Below are positions 46,623 to 55,164 of a stretch of DNA of 55,164 nucleotides, one piece after another. Position numbers and translations under genes: made by a program. The DNA is from Clostridiaceae bacterium (GTDB lineage Bacteria; Bacillota; Clostridia; Saccharofermentanales; DTU023), in assembly GCA_012519085.1 (NCBI GenBank), contig JAAYQX010000039.1:1-55164 (forward strand). The letters are read 5' to 3'. Within the stretch, counting starts at the first letter, position 1. The number at the start of each line of letters is the position of its first letter. Under the pieces are notes generated by a model that saw only the letters and a program-made list of their open reading frames with translations, was not told the DNA's origin and made no database searches.

Positions 46623-48983
46623 ATGGCAACGACGAGCAGGATTTTGATCCGTCCTGCACAACTCAGTGATCTGGCAGCAATCATCGATATTTACCAAGCC
46701 TCTTTTGCGCGTAGATCCGGCACTGCCAGTTTTGCTCGTGATTTGAAAGAAATTATGCTCGATAGCCCTCATGCTATGCTGTACCTGGTAGCAGTGGCAG
46801 ATGAGGAAGTTGTGGGTTTTGTTTCGGCTTATCCGCTGGATGAGATGATGGATATCTACAATCTGGCTGTCAAGCCCGAGTCTAGACGGCAGGGTATCGG
46901 AGAAAAGCTGCTGGCAGGAATTCGGTCTGCAGCGGTCGAACGTGGGATTGACCTGATAATGCTGGAAGTTGCTACTTCCAATCAGGCTGCGCTCAGACTT
47001 TACGAAAAAGCAGGTTTTATCACTTATGGTATTCGCCAGGGATATTATCAACAAACTGGAGAGGATGCTTATTTGATGCGGCTTGATCTGCCTGAAAAAT
47101 TTGATGCCAGACTGGATCTGGTTCCTGCGGAGCCTGGCGTTTACCTGATGAAAGACGCATCTGGAAGCGTCATCTATGTCGGCAAAGCCAATAATCTCAG
47201 ACAGCGTCTGATGAGCTATTTCGGCCGTCATCCGGAGGGGGATGTCCGTATCCGGGCCATGATTGCGCGCATTGCCGATTTCGAGTATTTACTTTGCAAT
47301 AATGAGTTGGAAGCTCTAATCCTGGAAGCTAATCTGATCAAAAAATTCAAGCCTCGTTATAATATTCTCTTGCGTGACGACCGCGAGTACCCCTATATTC
47401 GCATTACAATGCAGGAAACTTATCCACGCATTATGAAGTCATTCCGGGTCGAGGCGGACCTGGCGGAAGGGGCGAGGTATTTCGGTCCCTATCTCAGCGG
47501 TGATCTTTACCGAGCGCTGGCCGCCCTGCGCCGGATTTTCCCGATTAAAAGCTGTAATAGAGTCCTGCCTCGGGATATAGGTAAGGAAAGGCCCTGTCTT
47601 AACTATTATATCGGCCGCTGTATCGGGCCATGTAAGGGCGATGTTTCCGCAACAAAATACCGTGCGGTGATTGATAACGTCATCCGCTTTCTGGAGGGGA
47701 AATATTCCGAGCTCTTGCTCAATTTGGAACAGGAGATGGCTACGGCTGCCGAAGATCTGGATTTTGAACAAGCAGCCCTGCTGAGAGACCGGATTGAAGC
47801 CCTGGCCAAGCTGAAGGATAAGCAGGTCATAGTCAGCTCTGATCGACAGTCACGCGATGTGATCGGTCTGGCCAGAAATGGCAGTGAAGTCTGCCTGCAA
47901 AAGCTGGAAGTTAGGGAAGGCCGGGTGAACAGCTATGTTCAGACATTCGCCGCAGATGTTGGTGGACAAGATGCGGATTATCTGCAAGCTTTTATCGCCC
48001 AGCACTATACCAGCACCGCCCTGATCCCCAAAGAGATTCTGTTGCCGAAGGATCTCACGGAGCAGGATCTGGTCGAACAATATTTGTCGGAACTGGCTGC
48101 TCACAAAGTTGTTCTGCGCCGTCCCCAACGGGGTGCCAAAACTCGCTTACTGGATCTGGCGGCTAAAAATGCTGCTGCCGCCCTACAGCGCTACACCCTG
48201 ATGGGTGGCAAAAGCGCTACGGGGCTGGAGCTGACCCTGAAAGAACTGGCCAGATTAACCGGCAGCGAACGCGCCCTACACAGAATAGAAGCCTATGATA
48301 TTTCCAATCTCGGTGCTGCAGACCGGGCCGGATCCATGGTGGTTTTTCAAAGAGGCAGACCTGAACGGGCCTCCTACCGCCATTTCTCCATAGTATCCTT
48401 CGAAGGCATAGACGACTACTCAGCTCTATATGAAGTGTTGAGCAGACGCCTTGAGCGATTAGATGATGAAGAATTCGGGCATCGGCCTGATCTGATATTA
48501 GTCGATGGCGGCCAAGCCCATGTGGCCAAAGTCAAGCCGCTGATACCGGCGGATATTGCCGTGGCGGGAATAGTCAAAGACAAGCGTCACCGTACGAGAG
48601 GACTGGTTTTATCGAGTGGAGAGATCATTGAGCTACGTACAGAATCTGGTGACAACTATTTATTAATTGCCGAAGACGGAACGGGTGACACTCGTGCCTT
48701 GAGGATGGGAATATTGCGCCTTTTAACCGCCATTCAGGACGAGGCGCATCGCTTTGCCCGGCGGCTGAGCGGTACTAAGGCTAAAAAGCGCCATTTGCGT
48801 CTGCTCCTGGAAGATATCCCCGGAGTTGGTCCGGCAACCAGACGCAAGCTGCTGGAAAACTTTGATGGCCTGGCCGGTATTGCTGCAGCTACACTGGAGG
48901 AACTGCAGGCGGTTCCAGGTTTACCGGTTAAAACAGCGCAAGCCGTCTACGATTATTTTCACCAAGAAGGTGATCCGGCATGA
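46623..48983 (+). CDS. RimI-type N-acetyltransferase fused in frame to UvrC (excinuclease ABC subunit C)
   Basis: N-term GNAT (MDIYNLAVKPESRRQGIGEKLLAGI...ATSNQAALRLYEKAGF); from about codon 152 UvrC (PGVYLMKDASGSVIYVGKANNLRQRLMSYF; CLNYYIGRCIGPC; DLILVDGGQAHV; HhH C-term). Confidence 0.94.
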   Translation: MATTSRILIRPAQLSDLAAIIDIYQASFARRSGTASFARDLKEIMLDSPHAMLYLVAVADEEVVGFVSAYPLDEMMDIYNLAVKPESRRQGIGEKLLAGIRSAAVERGIDLIMLEVATSNQAALRLYEKAGFITYGIRQGYYQQTGEDAYLMRLDLPEKFDARLDLVPAEPGVYLMKDASGSVIYVGKANNLRQRLMSYFGRHPEGDVRIRAMIARIADFEYLLCNNELEALILEANLIKKFKPRYNILLRDDREYPYIRITMQETYPRIMKSFRVEADLAEGARYFGPYLSGDLYRALAALRRIFPIKSCNRVLPRDIGKERPCLNYYIGRCIGPCKGDVSATKYRAVIDNVIRFLEGKYSELLLNLEQEMATAAEDLDFEQAALLRDRIEALAKLKDKQVIVSSDRQSRDVIGLARNGSEVCLQKLEVREGRVNSYVQTFAADVGGQDADYLQAFIAQHYTSTALIPKEILLPKDLTEQDLVEQYLSELAAHKVVLRRPQRGAKTRLLDLAAKNAAAALQRYTLMGGKSATGLELTLKELARLTGSERALHRIEAYDISNLGAADRAGSMVVFQRGRPERASYRHFSIVSFEGIDDYSALYEVLSRRLERLDDEEFGHRPDLILVDGGQAHVAKVKPLIPADIAVAGIVKDKRHRTRGLVLSSGEIIELRTESGDNYLLIAEDGTGDTRALRMGILRLLTAIQDEAHRFARRLSGTKAKKRHLRLLLEDIPGVGPATRRKLLENFDGLAGIAAATLEELQAVPGLPVKTAQAVYDYFHQEGDPA

Positions 48984-49702
48984 AGATCTTTGCCCTAGCA
49001 GATTTGCATCTATCTTTTGCCGTCGATAAACCGATGGCAGTCTTCGGCCAACGCTGGGCGAATCACGAAGAAAAAATCCGGGATAATTGGCGACAAACGG
49101 TAGAACCTGCTGATCTGGTACTGATTCCCGGCGATATTTCTTGGGCTGCAACATTGACAGAGGCGATGCCTGATCTTAGATTTATCGATCAGCTCCCGGG
49201 CCAGAAACTGCTCCTGAAAGGCAACCATGATTACTGGTGGCAATCAATCAGCAAAATCACGCGACTTTGTCGTGATGAAGGACTTGCCAGTCTGGATTTT
49301 TTACAAAATGATGCCCGTCTGCTGCCGGACGGTACCGTAATCTGCGGCACCCGTGGCTGGCTTCTGCCTATGGACGCGGACTATTCACCGGACCAAGATG
49401 ACAAAATCCTGCGACGAGAGCTGTTGCGACTTGAAATGTCGCTGGCAGCTGCTCACAAAATCAAAGAGGCAAGCAGTCGCTTGCTAGTTATGATGCACTA
49501 TCCGCCTCTGGCTGAAAATCACGAGCAGACTGCCTTTACACAGTTGCTGGAGAAATCCGGTGTGACCGACTGTGTCTTTGGTCATATTCACCATCCTTGG
49601 ACCGGATTGCGCCTGGACAGGACCGAAATCAGAGGTATCCGATATACCCTTGTTGCCAGCGACCAGATTGGCTTTGCTCCTAAACTGCTATTTGGCGCCT
49701 GA
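48980..49702 (+). CDS. Calcineurin-like metallophosphoesterase
   Basis: ADLHLSF, IPGDISWA, KGNHDYWW, MMHYPP, FGHIHHPW motifs. Confidence 0.9.
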   Translation: MKIFALADLHLSFAVDKPMAVFGQRWANHEEKIRDNWRQTVEPADLVLIPGDISWAATLTEAMPDLRFIDQLPGQKLLLKGNHDYWWQSISKITRLCRDEGLASLDFLQNDARLLPDGTVICGTRGWLLPMDADYSPDQDDKILRRELLRLEMSLAAAHKIKEASSRLLVMMHYPPLAENHEQTAFTQLLEKSGVTDCVFGHIHHPWTGLRLDRTEIRGIRYTLVASDQIGFAPKLLFGA

Positions 49703-49802
49703 CAGCCAATTGCCGGCGGTGACAAGGTGAGGCCGCTTAATGTATAGTGATAAAAACAAGATGGTAATCTTTGATTGGGAAAAGCACTAAGGAGTAAAAG
49801 AT

Positions 49803-50690
49803 ATGGGCTATAGTATGACAGGATATGGACAGGGTGAGGCTATCCGCCCTGAACGGCGGATTATGGTTGAGATCAAATCTGTCAATAGTCGATACCGCGA
49901 CATATCATTTCGTCTACCTAGGTCATTATCTTCGCTGGAGCCACCTTTGCGAGAGCTGATCAATAAATGTGTCAACCGTGGCAAAGTTGATGTCAGAGTA
50001 GAATATGACAGCGATGCTAACTCCGGGACGCAGATTAAGCTGGATCGCGATCTGGCTCTCTCCTATCTGGCAGCCTATGCCGAACTCGAAGAATTGACTA
50101 AGCGCCTGCTGCCGGATCCGACCGGTAATCTGGCACAGATCAGCGGGCTTTTTACTGTCAGTACCCAAGAAACTGATCCCGCAGAGATTTGGCCTCAGAT
50201 TGAAGAAGCCACTGACGCTGCTCTGGACCAGTTTATGAGCATGAGAAGAAATGAAGGTGAAATGCTGTGTCGTGACCTTCGTTACAAGATTGAGCAATTG
50301 ACAGAACAGCTATCCGCTATATCGTTGCGCGCGGAAACTGTGCCGCAGGAACAAAGAGAACGTTTGCTCAAAAGAGTGGAAACCCTACTCGGTCAGGATG
50401 CGGAAGAATATTATAATGGCCAAAGGATTGCAGCCGAAATCGCCATTTTTGCTGATAAAGCTGCAATCGATGAAGAATTGGTACGCCTGGACAGCCATCT
50501 CAGACAGTTTGATTTAATGCTGGACGAGGAGGGACAGATCGGCAAAAAGTTGGACTTCCTCTGTCAAGAAATCAATCGTGAAATAAATACCATCGGATCA
50601 AAGTCTGCCGATCTGGAGATCACCGGTCTGGTTGTACAAATGAAGACAACCTTAGAGAAAATCAGAGAACAGGTGCAGAACCTGGAGTGA
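49803..50690 (+). CDS. yicC: YicC family endoribonuclease-like protein
   Basis: MTGYGQGEA...VEIKSVNSRYRDISFRLPRSLSSLEPPLRELI; EINTIGSKS. Confidence 0.93.
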   Translation: MGYSMTGYGQGEAIRPERRIMVEIKSVNSRYRDISFRLPRSLSSLEPPLRELINKCVNRGKVDVRVEYDSDANSGTQIKLDRDLALSYLAAYAELEELTKRLLPDPTGNLAQISGLFTVSTQETDPAEIWPQIEEATDAALDQFMSMRRNEGEMLCRDLRYKIEQLTEQLSAISLRAETVPQEQRERLLKRVETLLGQDAEEYYNGQRIAAEIAIFADKAAIDEELVRLDSHLRQFDLMLDEEGQIGKKLDFLCQEINREINTIGSKSADLEITGLVVQMKTTLEKIREQVQNLE

Positions 50691-50697
50691 GGTATGT

Positions 50698-50952
50698 ATG
50701 CAAGAGCTGCTTGATATCGGCTTCGGCAATTATATTTCAACAGCCCGACTGATCGCCCTGGCTACTCCTGACTCGGCTCCTGCCAGGCGTTTGATCGCCG
50801 ATGCCAGGGAGCGCAGTGCCTTAATTGATGCTACCTCTGGCCGTAAAACCAGAAGTATCTTGGTCATGGACAGCGATCATATTATCCTATCTGCTCTGGA
50901 GACTGAAGTCCTGCAGCAAAGATTTGCTGAGCAGAGTGAGAGGTGCCAATGA
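50698..50952 (+). CDS. RemA/DUF370 family regulator
   Basis: LDIGFGNYISTARLIALATPDSAPARRLIADARERSALIDATSGRKTRSILVMDSDHIILS. Confidence 0.92.
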   Translation: MQELLDIGFGNYISTARLIALATPDSAPARRLIADARERSALIDATSGRKTRSILVMDSDHIILSALETEVLQQRFAEQSERCQ

Positions 50953-51623
50953 AAAATCAACAGGATCCGACAGAACAGATGGCAGTCATGCCTGATATTA
51001 CTTCTAAGCCAAGCGGTCTGATCCTATGCCTCTCCGGCCCATCGGGCGTGGGCAAAGATACTGTGATCAGGGAGCTGCAGTCTCTACGACCGAATACCAA
51101 GCATCTCGTATCGATGACGACAAGATCGCCGCGCGGTCAGGAACAGCAAGGTGTAGACTATATTTTTGTTGCTAAAGCTGAGTTTGAAGAACTAATCCGG
51201 CAGGACGCTATTATTGAATATGATAAATATCTTGACCATTACTACGGAACACCATTGCATCCTTTGCTGGAACAAATTGAGCAGGGCAATGATGTGCTCC
51301 TCGATATAACTGTAGCGGGTTCACTGGCTGTAAAAGAAAAATTTCCCCAGGCACTGATAGTATTTTTGCTGCCGCCTTCGATTGAAGTCCTGCTGACAAG
51401 ATTGCGCTGTCGCGGTACAGAGGATGAAGCCGTGATTGCCAGACGGATTAAAGCTGCTGCGGCAGAAATCAAGCAGGCGTCTGACTTTGATTATATTATT
51501 ATTAATGATGATTTAGAGCGTAGCGTCGAGATCATCAATTCGATTTATGTTGCAAGTAGAGCAGAATCTGATTATATGGCAGCTGATATTGCACGGATTC
51601 AGGCGGAATTTGAAACTTATTGA
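50949..51623 (+). CDS. gmk: Guanylate kinase
   Basis: GPSGVGKDTVIRELQ; SMTTRSPRGQEQQGVDYIFV. Confidence 0.95.
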   Translation: MKNQQDPTEQMAVMPDITSKPSGLILCLSGPSGVGKDTVIRELQSLRPNTKHLVSMTTRSPRGQEQQGVDYIFVAKAEFEELIRQDAIIEYDKYLDHYYGTPLHPLLEQIEQGNDVLLDITVAGSLAVKEKFPQALIVFLLPPSIEVLLTRLRCRGTEDEAVIARRIKAAAAEIKQASDFDYIIINDDLERSVEIINSIYVASRAESDYMAADIARIQAEFETY

Positions 51624-51745
51624 GACATTCCTGTGGACAGTGTCCGCACAATAAGGACAAAAGCTTGCCATAGTCTTTGTTATGTGTCAATCTGCAGATA
51701 ATTGCTGACAAATTTTACTAATTGTATAGAAAGTAGGTACAGTGG

Positions 51746-52339
51746 ATGTTGAATTATCCTCCTTTGGAGAAATTACTGCCAAAAGCTGAGAATCGTTATG
51801 TCTTGGCGATGTTGGCAGCAAAAAGGGCCAGACAGATTGTAGATGGGGCTAATCCGCTGGTAGATTCCAAAACACCGAATCCGGTCACTTTAGCCTGTGA
51901 GGAGCTGGTAATGGATAAAATCCAATACCGCAAAGGCCTATATGAGCCGCATGTGCCCCTGCGACCGGAAATTGAAGCCAAACGCCTGGCAGAGGAATTG
52001 GAAGACCGGGAAAAGAGAGCTGCTGAGCTGGCTGAAGAGACCAGACGGATCATTGACCGTGACCAGCGTTTGGGTATGAAAGAAAGCGAACTGGCTGAAT
52101 TGGGAGGAGAGAGTTTCACATCCGATGATGCTGCCGCTTTAGCTCGCAGGTTAATTATGGCAGTTGAAGCCCAGGATGAAGCCGAAAGACTTGAGGCTGA
52201 ACGCAAAGCAGCGCAGTCGGATGCGGAATCTGAAGCTGCTGCCGTGGATAATATTGCGGAATCAAAAACGGAGGAGTCATCGTTATTAACTTCAACGGCT
52301 GAAGAAGAAATAAAAGAGAAAGAGGAAGAGATAGAATAA
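51746..52339 (+). CDS. rpoZ: RNA polymerase omega subunit with long acidic C-terminal extension
   Basis: [20 protein letters not shown]...[10 protein letters not shown]; position after gmk. Confidence 0.85.
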   Translation: MLNYPPLEKLLPKAENRYVLAMLAAKRARQIVDGANPLVDSKTPNPVTLACEELVMDKIQYRKGLYEPHVPLRPEIEAKRLAEELEDREKRAAELAEETRRIIDRDQRLGMKESELAELGGESFTSDDAAALARRLIMAVEAQDEAERLEAERKAAQSDAESEAAAVDNIAESKTEESSLLTSTAEEEIKEKEEEIE

Positions 52340-53733
52340 TGCGCAATGAAGATAAAACTATGGAAAAAATAGTTGCTTTGGCGTTTAATCGCGGTTTTGT
52401 TTATCCGGGTTCGGATATATATGGAGGCCTGGCCAATGCTTGGGATTATGGTCCCTACGGGGCGGCTTTGAAAAATGCCATCAAAGATGCCTGGTGGAAA
52501 CGCTTTGTTACCACCTGTCCGCATAATGTGGGCATTGACAGTGCTATCCTGATGAATCGTGAGGTATGGGTTGCCTCCGGCCATGTCGCGGGCTTTAGCG
52601 ATCCGCTGATTGACTGTAAGGCCTGTAAATCCAGATACAGGGTAGACAAGATGATTGAAGATTGGGCTCAGGATCAAGCCAGTGATGTCAATGTCGAGGG
52701 CTGGCCGGAAGAAAGGCTGATGGCTTTCATCGCTGAGCATGAAGTACCCTGTCCGAATTGTGGAAAACATGACTTTACCGATGTGCGCAAATTCAATTTG
52801 ATGTTTAAGACAACTCAGGGTGTGACCGAAGGCAAGGGTACTGAAATTTATCTCAGACCGGAGACAGCTCAAGGTATTTTTACTAATTTTGTCAATGTGC
52901 AGCGCACTTCGCGGCGAAAAATTCCTTTTGGTATTGCCCAGATCGGCAAGAGCTTCCGCAATGAAATTACACCGGGCAATTTTATTTTCCGCACGCGTGA
53001 ATTTGAGCAGATGGAATTGGAGTTCTTCTGTGAACCGGGTACGGATCTGGAATGGTTTGATTATTGGCGCGATTTCTCTTGGCAGTGGCTGCTGGACCTC
53101 AATCTGAAGCCGGAATATCTCCGCCTGCGCGACCACACCAAAGATGAACTATCTTTTTATTCATTGGCCACTACAGATATTGAATATCTCTATCCCTTTG
53201 GTTGGGGTGAGCTCTGGGGTATTGCCGACCGTACGGATTATGATCTAAGTCAACATATGGAGCATAGCCGTCAGGATCTTCGCTACTTTGATCCGGCCAC
53301 TAACGAAAAGTATATTCCCTATGTGGTAGAACCCTCATTGGGTGTTGATCGCCTGACTCTGGCTGTACTATGTGATGCCTATGATGAAGAGGAGCTGCCG
53401 GACGGAGACCAACGTACTGTCCTGCGTTTCCATCCTTCTCTTGCTCCGGTCAAAATTGCGATTCTGCCGCTATCGGCTAAATTGAAAGCAGAGGCTTTCC
53501 AGCTGTATGAACAAATTTTGCAGCACTATCCCTGCGAGTTTGATGAGCGCCAGTCGATTGGTAGACGCTATCGCCGTCAGGACGAAATCGGTACCCCATA
53601 TTGTGTGACTTTTGACTTTGAATCTTTAGAAGATGGACAAGTGACTATCCGTGAGAGGGACAGCATGGAGCAAATCCGTCTTCCGATGAACGAGCTTGTC
53701 TCATGGTTTGCTGGTAAATTTGATCTCCCCTGA
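52339..53733 (+). CDS. glyS: Glycyl-tRNA synthetase (dimeric, class II)
   Basis: [85 protein letters not shown]. Confidence 0.97.
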   Translation: MRNEDKTMEKIVALAFNRGFVYPGSDIYGGLANAWDYGPYGAALKNAIKDAWWKRFVTTCPHNVGIDSAILMNREVWVASGHVAGFSDPLIDCKACKSRYRVDKMIEDWAQDQASDVNVEGWPEERLMAFIAEHEVPCPNCGKHDFTDVRKFNLMFKTTQGVTEGKGTEIYLRPETAQGIFTNFVNVQRTSRRKIPFGIAQIGKSFRNEITPGNFIFRTREFEQMELEFFCEPGTDLEWFDYWRDFSWQWLLDLNLKPEYLRLRDHTKDELSFYSLATTDIEYLYPFGWGELWGIADRTDYDLSQHMEHSRQDLRYFDPATNEKYIPYVVEPSLGVDRLTLAVLCDAYDEEELPDGDQRTVLRFHPSLAPVKIAILPLSAKLKAEAFQLYEQILQHYPCEFDERQSIGRRYRRQDEIGTPYCVTFDFESLEDGQVTIRERDSMEQIRLPMNELVSWFAGKFDLP

Positions 53734-53767
53734 TGCAGGGAGCATAAATATATTTTGGGAGGTTTGC

Positions 53768-55164
53768 ATGAAAAAGTACGTCTATATGTTTAAGGAGGGC
53801 GACGCCAGTATGCGCAATCTCCTAGGGGGCAAGGGTGCCAATCTGGCTGAAATGAGTCGCCTAGGACTGCCGGTACCGCAGGGCTTTACTATTACAACGG
53901 AAGCCTGCAATGAGTACTATGCTGCCGGCGCTGAGCTCACGACGGAAATGATCGAGCAGATCTTTGCCGCCATGACCAAAATGGAAGAGATCACCGGCAA
54001 AAAATTCGGTGACCTTGAGAATCCGCTTCTGGTTTCGGTTCGCTCCGGAGCCAGAGCCTCTATGCCGGGTATGATGGATACAATTCTCAATCTCGGCTTG
54101 AATCAGGAAGTAGTTAAAGTCCTGGCTGAGAAAACCAAGAATCCTCGTTTTGCCTATGACAGTTATCGGCGCTTTATTATGATGTTCAGCGATGTTGTCA
54201 TGGAAATTGAGAGAAGTTATTTCGAAGCCAAGATGGACGAACTTAAAGAGAGAGTTGGTGTAGACAATGACACCGATCTCGATGCTGATGATATGGCAGA
54301 GCTGGCAGATACTTATCTGCGGATTTATGAAAGAATAAAAGGCAAGCCCTTTCCGGAAGATCCTAAAGAGCAGCTTTTACTGTCTATCGCAGCAGTATTC
54401 CGTTCCTGGAATAACGACCGTGCCATCTATTATCGGCGTATGCACAATCTTCCCAGCAGCTGGGGTACCGCTGTCAATGTGCAAGAGATGGTCTACGGCA
54501 ATATGGGTGATACTTCCGGCACCGGTGTGGCTTTCTCCAGAAATCCTGCTACCGGTGAGAATGTTCTTTATGGCGAGTATCTGATTAATGCTCAGGGCGA
54601 AGATGTAGTTGCCGGTGTCAGAACACCGCAATTGATCTCCCAGCTCAAGGAGCAGATGCCGGATATCTATTATGAATTCGAACGTCTGGCAGATGAACTG
54701 GAGCGGCATTACGGCGATATGCAGGATCTGGAGTTTACGATTGAAGAGGGTAAGCTCTTCATTCTCCAGACCAGAGGTGGCAAGCGTACAGCTACGGCAG
54801 CGCTGCAGGTGGCGGTTGATATGGTTGCCGAGGGCATTATCACCAAGGAGAAGGCTTTGGATAAGATCGATCCCAATTCTCTGGATACTCTGCTGCATCC
54901 GACTTTCCGACCGGAAGTCCTTAAGCAGACGCAAGCTTTAGCCGGCGGCCTGCCGGCCTCACCGGGAGCTGCTGCCGGTGAAGTGGTCTTTACCGCGGAA
55001 GAAGCTTATGAGGCACATCAGGTCGGGCGAAAAGTAATCCTGGTCCGCACTGAGACCTCCCCGGAAGATATCCAGGGTATGAATGTATCTGAGGGAATTT
55101 TAACTTCGCGCGGCGGCATGACGTCGCACGCTGCGGTGGTGGCCCGCGGTATGGGCAAATGCTG
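53768..55164 (+). CDS. ppdK: Pyruvate, phosphate dikinase (partial, runs off window end)
   Basis: MKKYVYMFKEGDASMRNLLGGKGANLAEMSRLGLPVPQGFTITTEAC; swivelling-domain TSRGGMTSHAAVVARGMGK at the end. Confidence 0.96.
   Translation, partial: MKKYVYMFKEGDASMRNLLGGKGANLAEMSRLGLPVPQGFTITTEACNEYYAAGAELTTEMIEQIFAAMTKMEEITGKKFGDLENPLLVSVRSGARASMPGMMDTILNLGLNQEVVKVLAEKTKNPRFAYDSYRRFIMMFSDVVMEIERSYFEAKMDELKERVGVDNDTDLDADDMAELADTYLRIYERIKGKPFPEDPKEQLLLSIAAVFRSWNNDRAIYYRRMHNLPSSWGTAVNVQEMVYGNMGDTSGTGVAFSRNPATGENVLYGEYLINAQGEDVVAGVRTPQLISQLKEQMPDIYYEFERLADELERHYGDMQDLEFTIEEGKLFILQTRGGKRTATAALQVAVDMVAEGIITKEKALDKIDPNSLDTLLHPTFRPEVLKQTQALAGGLPASPGAAAGEVVFTAEEAYEAHQVGRKVILVRTETSPEDIQGMNVSEGILTSRGGMTSHAAVVARGMGKC

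Noticed and set aside
11338-48983. Stop-codon reassignment as explanation for the fused ORFs
   Set aside because: Neighbouring genes terminate normally at TAA, TAG and TGA, and the fused junctions contain no in-frame TGA/TAG in the standard code.
51796-53136. 446-aa minus-strand ORF
   Set aside because: Antisense to rpoZ and glyS, which have clear family motifs; Ser-rich low-complexity translation typical of a shadow ORF over acidic coding sequence.
1-55164. CRISPR array, prophage, transposon or toxin-antitoxin module
   Set aside because: No regularly spaced repeats, transposase, integrase or TA-like gene pairs were seen; the tandem repeats found are short in-frame coding repeats.

Overview
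This 55 kb window is a gene-dense, Clostridia-like (Firmicutes) chromosomal segment. It carries mostly housekeeping genes: murD, cca, rpsO, pnp, thyA, yajC, dnaG, rpoD, trmK, rnpB, a two-component pair, rplM/rpsI, tsaE/tsaB, gmk, rpoZ, glyS and ppdK. It also has three ABC importer operons and three tRNA genes. The strongest signals not in the ORF track are: (1) an 18-codon Phe/Tyr-containing leader peptide (MRQRSSNFNFFCYLRRRL) before a TrpX-like ABC importer, followed by a relay of six mutually exclusive hairpins ending in an intrinsic terminator; (2) a 31-codon Met-rich leader peptide (...AMSRAMMMPGHVFASFFML) before metNIQ, whose 3' codons are complementary to the 5' arm of the downstream terminator; (3) a SCIFF/ranthipeptide precursor (50 aa, 6 Cys) overlapping its radical-SAM maturase gene; (4) a cobalamin riboswitch in front of a Nik/Opp-type ABC operon; (5) several unusual in-frame fusions: SecD-SecF-D,D-carboxypeptidase, RimI-UvrC, YfhO-desulfoferrodoxin and DHFR-(GNAT-like?)-Ogt, two of which keep plausible internal ribosome-binding sites; (6) a long imperfect hairpin in the pnp leader; (7) RNase P RNA ending about 5 nt before the Shine-Dalgarno of a PurM-like gene. 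No CRISPR array, transposase or phage module was seen. All calls are from reading the sequence; no searches or folding programs were run.
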